Assembly (NCBI GenBank): GCA_903930745.1
Contig: CAIYZX010000357.1
Location: 1-11,030 of the forward strand
Source: an uncultured Chloroflexota bacterium
GTDB taxonomy: Bacteria > Chloroflexota > Limnocylindria > Limnocylindrales > CSP1-4
Reading direction: 5' to 3'
Length of the DNA: 11,030 bases
Below the pieces are notes generated by a model that saw only the letters and a list, made by a program, of their open reading frames with translations, was not told the DNA's origin and ran no database searches. The position numbers and the translations under genes were made by a program. Position 1 is the first letter of the stretch, and every line of letters starts with the position of its first letter. Below are positions 6,264-11,030 of this stretch, piece by piece.

Positions 6264-8201
6264 ATGAGTGACATTCCCGGCTCCGCCGTGCCCAACGGCG
6301 CCCCCACCTCCGTCCGTGAAGACCTGCGCAACGTCGCCATCGTTGCGCACGTTGACCACGGCAAGACGACCCTCGTTGACGCGATGCTGCGCCAGACGGG
6401 CGTCTTTCGCGACAACCAGGCCGTGGTGGACAGGGTCATGGACTCCATGGACCTGGAGCGCGAGAAGGGCATCACCATCCTCGCGAAGCAGACCGCGGTG
6501 GAGGTGGGCGACGTCCGCCTGAACATCGTGGACACCCCCGGCCACGCGGACTTCGGTGGCGAGGTTGAGCGCTCGCTCCTCATGGTGGACAGCGTCCTCC
6601 TGCTGGTTGACGCGGCCGAGGGGCCGCTCCCGCAGACCCGCTACGTCCTGAAGAAGGCGATGTCCCGCCACCTGCCCGTGGTGGTGGCACTGAACAAGAT
6701 CGACCGCTCGGACGCCCGCCCGGCAGAGGTGCTGGACGAGGTCTACGAGCTGTTCATGGACCTTGGCGCGGACGAGCACCAGATCGAGTTCCCGGTGGTC
6801 TACACCAACGCGAAGCTGGGCACCGCCACCCGCAACCTGGACGAGCCCGGCACCAGCCTCCGGCCGCTGCTTGACCTCCTGGTCCAGGTCACGCCGCCCC
6901 CGGTCTTCGAGCAGGACCACCCGCTGCAGCTCCTCGTGACCAACCTGTCGGCGAACGAGTACGTGGGCCGCATGGCGGTGGGCCGCATCCGCAACGGCAC
7001 CATCCGCGTGGGCCAGCGCATCGCCGTGGTCCGCGAGGAGGAGGAGGACTCGGACGGCACGGTGACGCCCGGCCGCACGATCACCTTCAACGGCACCGTG
7101 ACCAGCCTCCAGACCGCCCGTGGCGTGGAGCGCGTGGACATCGCGGAGGCCGGGCCCGGCGAGATCGTGTCCGTGGCCGGCATCCCGGAGGTCACCATCG
7201 GCGACACGCTGACGGACCCGCAGAACCCGCGGCCGCTGGCGCGCCTGGACGTGGACGAGCCCACGCTGCGCATGACGTTCGGCGTCAACACCTCTCCCCT
7301 GGGCGGCCGGGACGGCAAGTACGTCACGTCGCGCCAGATCAAGGCCCGCCTGGACAAGGAGGTCCTTGGCAACGTCTCCATCGAGGTGCGCCCGGGCGAG
7401 TCCGGCGACACCTTCGAGGTGCGCGGCCGTGGCGAGCTCCAGCTCGCGGTCCTCATCGAGCAGATGCGCCGCGAGGGATACGAGCTCACCGTCAGCCGCC
7501 CGGAGGTCATCCTCCACGAGATCGACGGCGACACGCACGAGCCGTACGAGCGGATCACCATCGACATCCCGCCGGACTACATCGGCGAGGTCCAGACCGC
7601 GATGGCCGGCCGCAAGGGCCGCCTCGAGCAGATGAGCACCGATGCGGACGGGCGCGTCCGGATGGAGTTCGTCCTCCCGGTCCGCGGCCTCATCGGCTAC
7701 CGCGGCCAGCTCCTCACGGAGACACGCGGCACGGCGCTGCTGCACCAGATCGGCGAGGGCTACGGGCCGTGGGCCGGCGATGTGACCCACCGCACGAACG
7801 GCGTGCTCGTCAGCGACCGCACCGGCACCACCAACGCGTACGCCCTGTTCAACCTGCAGGACCGCTCGGAGCTGTTCATCGGCTCCGGCGTGGACACCTA
7901 CGAGGGGATGATCGTGGGCGAGAACGCACGCGCGGGCGACATGGACGTCAACCCGTGCAAGGAGAAGAAGCTCACCAACATCCGGACGCATGCGCACGAC
8001 GAGGCGCTCCGCCTCACGCCGCCGCGCCCGCTGACCCTCGAGAGCGCCATCGAGTTCATCGGTGCGGACGAGCTGGTCGAGGTGACGCCCGCTGCCATCC
8101 GCCTGCGCAAGCGCCTGCTGCTCAAGCACGAGCGGGAGCGCGAGCGTGGCCGCGCGTTCGACATGGAACGCGCCGCCGCCCGGGCTGCCGAGCGCGGCTG
8201 A
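6264..8201 (+). CDS. typA: Ribosome-associated translational GTPase TypA/BipA
   Basis: TypA/BipA is an EF-G-like GTPase that binds the ribosome and, in studied bacteria, helps 50S assembly and growth under stress such as cold. From ATG 6264 the protein has 645 residues, slightly longer than the usual 600-615. The GTPase domain shows G1 AHVDHGKT (28-35), switch segment REKGITI, G3 DTPGH (90-94) and G4 NKID (144-147). The EF-Tu-like domain II follows, then EF-G-like domains, including GRGELQL and the TypA-specific RGLIGYRGQLLTETRG region; the C terminus is Arg/Glu-rich. Family members usually begin near REDLRN (residue 18 here), so the 17 preceding residues are an extension and ATG 6195 would make it longer still. 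No Shine-Dalgarno site precedes 6264. It diverges from the kinase gene, and a hairpin follows its stop. Confidence 0.97.
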   Translation: MSDIPGSAVPNGAPTSVREDLRNVAIVAHVDHGKTTLVDAMLRQTGVFRDNQAVVDRVMDSMDLEREKGITILAKQTAVEVGDVRLNIVDTPGHADFGGEVERSLLMVDSVLLLVDAAEGPLPQTRYVLKKAMSRHLPVVVALNKIDRSDARPAEVLDEVYELFMDLGADEHQIEFPVVYTNAKLGTATRNLDEPGTSLRPLLDLLVQVTPPPVFEQDHPLQLLVTNLSANEYVGRMAVGRIRNGTIRVGQRIAVVREEEEDSDGTVTPGRTITFNGTVTSLQTARGVERVDIAEAGPGEIVSVAGIPEVTIGDTLTDPQNPRPLARLDVDEPTLRMTFGVNTSPLGGRDGKYVTSRQIKARLDKEVLGNVSIEVRPGESGDTFEVRGRGELQLAVLIEQMRREGYELTVSRPEVILHEIDGDTHEPYERITIDIPPDYIGEVQTAMAGRKGRLEQMSTDADGRVRMEFVLPVRGLIGYRGQLLTETRGTALLHQIGEGYGPWAGDVTHRTNGVLVSDRTGTTNAYALFNLQDRSELFIGSGVDTYEGMIVGENARAGDMDVNPCKEKKLTNIRTHAHDEALRLTPPRPLTLESAIEFIGADELVEVTPAAIRLRKRLLLKHERERERGRAFDMERAAARAAERG

Positions 8202-8208
8202 CGCCCAG

Positions 8209-8226
8209 GGGCCCCGTTGGGGGCCC
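8209..8226 (+). terminator. GC hairpin after typA, candidate terminator
   Basis: GGGCCCC (8209-8215) pairs with GGGGCCC (8220-8226) around the loop GTTG, giving a 7-bp all-GC stem 7 bases after the typA stop. No T-tract follows. The next promoter-like box (8243) comes just after, so the hairpin separates the two units. Confidence 0.5.
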
Positions 8227-8242
8227 GTTCGCGGCACGGTCG

Positions 8243-8248
8243 TACAAT
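8243..8248 (+). promoter_or_regulatory. -10 box for a leaderless desulfurase-mnmA transcript
   Basis: TACAAT matches the -10 consensus in five of six positions and ends 9 bases before ATG 8258. Transcription would begin at or next to the start codon, and no Shine-Dalgarno site is present, the typical layout of a leaderless mRNA. No clear -35 was found. Confidence 0.6.
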
Positions 8249-8257
8249 CCGCGGACC

Positions 8258-9445
8258 ATGCCCGTCTATCTTGACCACGCAGCCACCACGCCGGTCCGCC
8301 CCGAGGTTCTCGAGGCGATGCTGCCCGTCTTCGGCGGCACCTTCGGCAACCCGTCGTCCGTCCACGCGTTCGGCCGCGCCGCCCGCGAGGTCCTCGATGA
8401 CGCGCACGAGCGCCTGGCCAGGTCGATCGGCGCCGATGCGCGCGAGATCGTCTTCACCAGCGGCGGCACGGAGGCCACGAACCTCGCGCTGAAGGGCGCC
8501 GCGTGGGCCGGCAAGGCGCGCGGCCACCGCATCGTCACCACGCCCGTGGAGCACCACGCCACCACGCACAGCCTCGCGTACCTGGAGAAGTTCGGGTTCG
8601 AGATCGTGGAGGTCCCCGTGGACCGCTACGGGCGCGTGGATCCCGCGGACGTGGACCGGGCGGTCACGGACAAGACGATCCTCGTGACGGTGATGCTCGC
8701 CAACAACGAGGTGGGGACGGTGCAGCCGGTGGCGGACATCGCCCGCGTGGTCCGTTCTCACCGCGGCGTGCTCCTCCACGTGGACGCTGTGCAGGCGGCC
8801 CCGTGGGTGGCGCTGGACCTCGATGCGCTGGGCGTTGACCTGGTATCGCTCGCCGCCCACAAGGCGGAGGGGCCGAAGGGAACCGGCGCGCTCTGGATCC
8901 GTCGCGGAACGCACATCCTGTCGCAGGCGCACGGCGGGTCGCAGGAGCGGCACCGCCGGGCCGGGACGGAGAACGTCGCGGGGGCCGTGGGCATGGCCCG
9001 GGCGTTCGAGCTGGTGGCCGCGGAGCTGCCCGCGAAGGCGGAGCGGGTGCGCGCGCTGCGCGACCGGCTGGCCGCCGCGGTGCTGGCCGTTGACGGCGTG
9101 GAGCTGACCGGTCACCCGGTGGAGCGGCTGCCGCACATCGTGTCCGTGGTGGCGAAGGGCGTGGACGGCGGGTCCGCGGTGCTGGCCCTGGACCTCGAGG
9201 GCATCGCGTGCTCCACGGGCTCCGCGTGCGCCAGCGGATCCACGGAGGTGAGCCACGTGCTCACCGCGATGGGCTATCCCGATGACGAGGCACACGGCCA
9301 GCTGCGGCTCAGCCTTGGCCGAACCACCACGGACGCGGAGATCGACGAGGCCGCGGCGAGGGTCCCGGCCGTGCTTCGGAGGCTCGCGGGTGCGGGCCTG
9401 GGCGTCGTCTCCGCTGCCGCGTCTGACGAGGGCGTGCCGGGATGA
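8258..9445 (+). CDS. Cysteine desulfurase, IscS/NifS family, probable sulfur donor to MnmA
   Basis: This PLP enzyme takes sulfur from L-cysteine, yielding alanine and an enzyme persulfide. It has 395 residues, normal for the family. Seen are YLDHAATTP at the N terminus, TSGGTEATN, the PLP-stacking His99 in TPVEHHA, the cofactor Asp in HVDAVQA, Schiff-base Lys202 in AAHKAEGPKG, RAGTEN, and the catalytic Cys324 in STGSACASGS, a class I-type active-site loop. The frame is open far upstream inside typA, but the conserved N terminus and the TACAAT box fix ATG 8258. The stop overlaps the mnmA start (ATGA, 9442-9445). As with paired desulfurase-trmU genes in Gram-positive bacteria (for example yrvO-trmU), this points to tRNA thiolation; a general Fe-S role is also possible, so I give no symbol. 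No iscU or sufU is in the window. Confidence 0.95.
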   Translation: MPVYLDHAATTPVRPEVLEAMLPVFGGTFGNPSSVHAFGRAAREVLDDAHERLARSIGADAREIVFTSGGTEATNLALKGAAWAGKARGHRIVTTPVEHHATTHSLAYLEKFGFEIVEVPVDRYGRVDPADVDRAVTDKTILVTVMLANNEVGTVQPVADIARVVRSHRGVLLHVDAVQAAPWVALDLDALGVDLVSLAAHKAEGPKGTGALWIRRGTHILSQAHGGSQERHRRAGTENVAGAVGMARAFELVAAELPAKAERVRALRDRLAAAVLAVDGVELTGHPVERLPHIVSVVAKGVDGGSAVLALDLEGIACSTGSACASGSTEVSHVLTAMGYPDDEAHGQLRLSLGRTTTDAEIDEAAARVPAVLRRLAGAGLGVVSAAASDEGVPG

Positions 9446-10599
9446 GCCGGATCCTCGTGGCGATGTCGGGCGGCGTTGACAGCTCGGTCGCCGCGGCGCT
9501 GCTCCACGAGCAGGGACACGAGGTGGTGGGCGTCTGGATGCGCCTCCACGATGTTGCGGACAGCTACTCCGAGTTCCGCAAGTCCTGCTGCAGCCTGGAC
9601 GCGGCCGATGACGCCCGGCGCGTCGCCGCCCGCCTGGGCGTGCCGTTCTACGTGATGAACCTGGAGCGGGAGTTCGGCGCCGGGGTCATCGAGCCGTTCA
9701 TCGCCGCGTACCTGGACGGGCGGACGCCCAGCCCGTGCATCGACTGCAACACGGTGGTGAAGTTCGGCGCGCTCCTGGGCCGGGCCCGGGCGCTGTACGA
9801 GTGCGATGCCGTGGCCACGGGGCACTACGCCCGCCGGCGCGAGGTGGCCGCTCCTGGCGGGGTGCGCGCGGAGCTCGTCACCGCCGAGGACGACGCGAAG
9901 GACCAGACCTACTTCCTGTACGGCCTCCGCCAGGACCAGCTGTGGCACTCCCGCTTCCCGCTGGGCGACCTGCGCAAGCCGGAGGTGCGCGAGATCGCGC
10001 GCGGCCTGGGCCTCGTGACCGCGGACAAGCCGGAGAGCCAGGAGATCTGCTTCGTGCCGGGCGGCGACTACCGCGCGGAGCTTCGAAGCCGTGGCGGGTG
10101 GGCGCCGGAGCCCGGTCCCGTCCTGGACGGCGACGGCTCGCGCATCGGCACGCACGAGGGTGCCGCCGGGTTCACCGTTGGCCAGCGCAAGGGCCTGGGC
10201 GTGGCGGCGGGGGAGCCCCGGTACGTGTCGCGCATCGATCCCGTGACCAATGCGATCGTCCTTGGCCGGCGCGAGGACCTCGAGACGCGCCACCTGGAGA
10301 TCGAGGGGGTCTCGTTCATCGCCGGCGAGCCCCCCGCGGGGCTCCTCCCGGACGGTGCCGCCGCTCCCTTCGAGGCAGCGGTCCGCATCCGCCATCGCGG
10401 TGCGCTGGTGCCGGCCACCATCCGGCAGGGCGCCCAGGACGGCCGATGGCTCGTGGAGACGGAGACGCCTGTCTGGGCCACGGCGCCGGGCCAGGCGTGC
10501 GTGCTCTACGCGGGCGACGTCTGCCTCGGCGGCGGGCGCATCGTCATCCCGCAGGCGCCGTCACCCGCCGCCCCGCAGGCCGTGGGGACCGGCGCATGA
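9442..10599 (+). CDS. mnmA: tRNA-specific 2-thiouridylase MnmA (TrmU)
   Basis: MnmA adenylates U34 of tRNA-Lys, -Glu and -Gln and replaces its oxygen with sulfur, giving s2U34. The 385-residue protein has the PP-loop SGGVDSSV (9-16), TPSPCIDCN with Cys99 and Cys102, ATGHYA, KDQTYFLY (153-160), SQEICF with Cys203, and the C-terminal FTVGQRKGLG and CLGGGRI segments. Cys102 and Cys203 match the catalytic pair of the E. coli enzyme; Cys99 is an additional Cys in a PCxxC arrangement, which in other thiolases has been linked to Fe-S cluster binding (inference here). The start overlaps the desulfurase stop by four bases, with GAGGG just upstream, and the stop overlaps the next start in the same way. 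Sulfur transfer from the upstream desulfurase is the obvious link. Confidence 0.97.
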   Translation: MSRILVAMSGGVDSSVAAALLHEQGHEVVGVWMRLHDVADSYSEFRKSCCSLDAADDARRVAARLGVPFYVMNLEREFGAGVIEPFIAAYLDGRTPSPCIDCNTVVKFGALLGRARALYECDAVATGHYARRREVAAPGGVRAELVTAEDDAKDQTYFLYGLRQDQLWHSRFPLGDLRKPEVREIARGLGLVTADKPESQEICFVPGGDYRAELRSRGGWAPEPGPVLDGDGSRIGTHEGAAGFTVGQRKGLGVAAGEPRYVSRIDPVTNAIVLGRREDLETRHLEIEGVSFIAGEPPAGLLPDGAAAPFEAAVRIRHRGALVPATIRQGAQDGRWLVETETPVWATAPGQACVLYAGDVCLGGGRIVIPQAPSPAAPQAVGTGA

Positions 10600-10877
10600 C
10601 CATCGGGCCGGAGCTGCCGCTCGCCATCCTGTTCGGCGTGATCCACACGTCCATCTACGTGCTGGTCCGCGGTGACGCCGGCGGGCGCCTCCCGCTGGTC
10701 CTCCTCGCCGCCGTCCTGGGTGCGTGGGCCGGTGCGGCCATCGGGGCGCGCGTGGGCTTCACGCTGCTCGCCATCGGCGACTTCGCGCTGCTCCCCTCGA
10801 GCGCCCTCGCCTGGCTGGGCATCGGCATCGTGGCGATCCTGGCCACCCTGGGCCCGCGGAGCGACGAGCCCGCCTGA
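10596..10877 (+). CDS. Small three-helix membrane protein of unknown function
   Basis: I do not recognise this 93-residue protein. It has three hydrophobic stretches at about residues 7-24, 32-50 and 70-86, with a further weakly hydrophobic stretch at 53-66 that could be re-entrant. Charged residues are few: Arg25, Asp27, Arg31 and Arg52 in loops, Asp62 in a hydrophobic context, and an acidic RSDEPA tail. Small residues dominate helix 2 (LGAWAGAAIGA), as in tightly packed helices. There is no signal-peptide cleavage site, Cys or metal motif. Its ATG overlaps the mnmA stop (ATGA, 10596-10599), so it is probably translated by coupling, and alaS begins 32 bases after its stop. Coding is supported by the overlap, the coherent helix pattern and the fit between two known genes. 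No link to tRNA modification can be shown. Confidence 0.75.
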   Translation: MTIGPELPLAILFGVIHTSIYVLVRGDAGGRLPLVLLAAVLGAWAGAAIGARVGFTLLAIGDFALLPSSALAWLGIGIVAILATLGPRSDEPA

Positions 10878-10896
10878 CCCGGTCCGCCCCGTTGGG

Positions 10897-10902
10897 TACC
10901 AT
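10897..10902 (+). promoter_or_regulatory. -10 box for a leaderless alaS transcript
   Basis: TACCAT fits TANNNT and ends 7 bases before ATG 10910, with no Shine-Dalgarno site between. Like the box before the desulfurase gene, it suggests transcription starting at or near the start codon. No clear -35 is seen. Confidence 0.5.
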
Positions 10903-10909
10903 TGGCCCG

Positions 10910-11030
10910 ATGTCCACTGCAGCTTCCGCCCCCCAGATCCCGTTCAAGTCCGCCGCGGAGATCCGCTCACGCTTCGTCGAGTACTTCGCGGAGCGGGGTC
11001 ACACCGTGGTGCCCTCGGCCAGCCTCGTCC
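10910..11030 (+). CDS. alaS: Alanyl-tRNA synthetase, N-terminal part (3' end outside window)
   Basis: AlaRS charges tRNA-Ala and edits mischarged Ser or Gly. Only the first 40 codons are present. AEIRSRFVEYFAERGHTVVP followed by SASLV matches the very conserved AlaRS N terminus (usual form: xxIRxxFLxFFxxxGHxxVPSxSLVP). About 15 residues, including the Ala/Pro-rich MSTAASAPQIPF, precede the conserved block, a short extension compared with many bacterial enzymes. ATG 10910 is supported by the TACCAT box 7 bases upstream and by lack of room for an earlier start after the preceding stop at 10877. A desulfurase-mnmA-alaS neighbourhood recurs in other bacteria. The catalytic core, editing and C-Ala domains lie outside the window. 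Confidence 0.93.
   Translation, partial: MSTAASAPQIPFKSAAEIRSRFVEYFAERGHTVVPSASLV

Noticed and set aside
6221..6271. 16-codon upstream frame after GGAGG, overlapping the typA start
   Set aside because: GGAGG directly abuts its ATG with no spacing, and such a short frame is expected by chance. It remains a weak possibility for a regulatory leader peptide.
6048..8237. Minus-strand open frame running in frame from the kinase gene back across all of typA, giving 2022 codons in total
   Set aside because: The part opposite typA is low-complexity (rich in Val, Ala, Arg, His, Asp), has no recognisable domain, and is the expected antisense shadow of a GC-rich gene. The kinase begins near its first PAS domain.
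7769..8257. Upstream extension of the cysteine desulfurase frame into typA
   Set aside because: The conserved family N terminus (YLDHAATTP) and a -10 box place the start at 8258; the extension is a shifted reading of typA.
7898..9295. 465-codon minus-strand open frame opposite typA and the cysteine desulfurase
   Set aside because: It crosses two known genes on the other strand and has no motif; a GC-rich shadow frame.
9274..10395. 373-codon minus-strand open frame opposite mnmA
   Set aside because: It is antisense to conserved MnmA motifs, with no domain or ribosome binding site.

Overview
The window is strongly GC-rich (my eye estimate is near 70%) and packed with genes. It is bacterial chromosomal DNA, mostly housekeeping. 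The lineage cannot be fixed from sequence alone. Very high GC, third-position G/C bias and several starts that look leaderless (a TANNNT box just upstream of ATG, no Shine-Dalgarno) would fit Chloroflexota, Actinomycetota or relatives; this is inference. I see no mobile element, CRISPR array, rRNA or tRNA.

Left part (1-2168): the 3' end of aspS (aspartyl-tRNA synthetase, + strand) meets a minus-strand pair, a membrane-anchored alpha/beta hydrolase and a MobA/MocA-like nucleotidyltransferase. The pair is joined by a 4-base ATGA overlap. The 41-base convergent gap holds a nested hairpin that could terminate both units. The nucleotidyltransferase fold is recognisable, but its signature residues are changed.

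Middle (2169-6263): a 1292-residue soluble hybrid sensor histidine kinase on the minus strand, 39 bases upstream of the nucleotidyltransferase and possibly co-transcribed with it. Its order is four PAS domains, a coiled coil, GAF, HisKA, HATPase, a receiver, and a C-terminal HPt-like domain whose phospho-accepting His position is Arg (R1231). A 216-base region rich in inverted repeats separates it from the divergent typA.

Right part (6264-11030, all +): typA/bipA (ribosome-associated GTPase), a GC-rich hairpin, then an IscS/NifS-type cysteine desulfurase, mnmA (tRNA 2-thiouridylase), a 93-residue three-helix membrane protein of unknown function, and the 5' end of alaS. Desulfurase, mnmA and the membrane protein are chained by 4-base ATGA overlaps. 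The desulfurase very probably supplies persulfide sulfur to MnmA for s2U34 in tRNA.

No clearly new multi-gene system is visible. The best leads are the hybrid kinase with its altered HPt domain, the degenerate nucleotidyltransferase beside it, and the unknown membrane protein coupled to mnmA.
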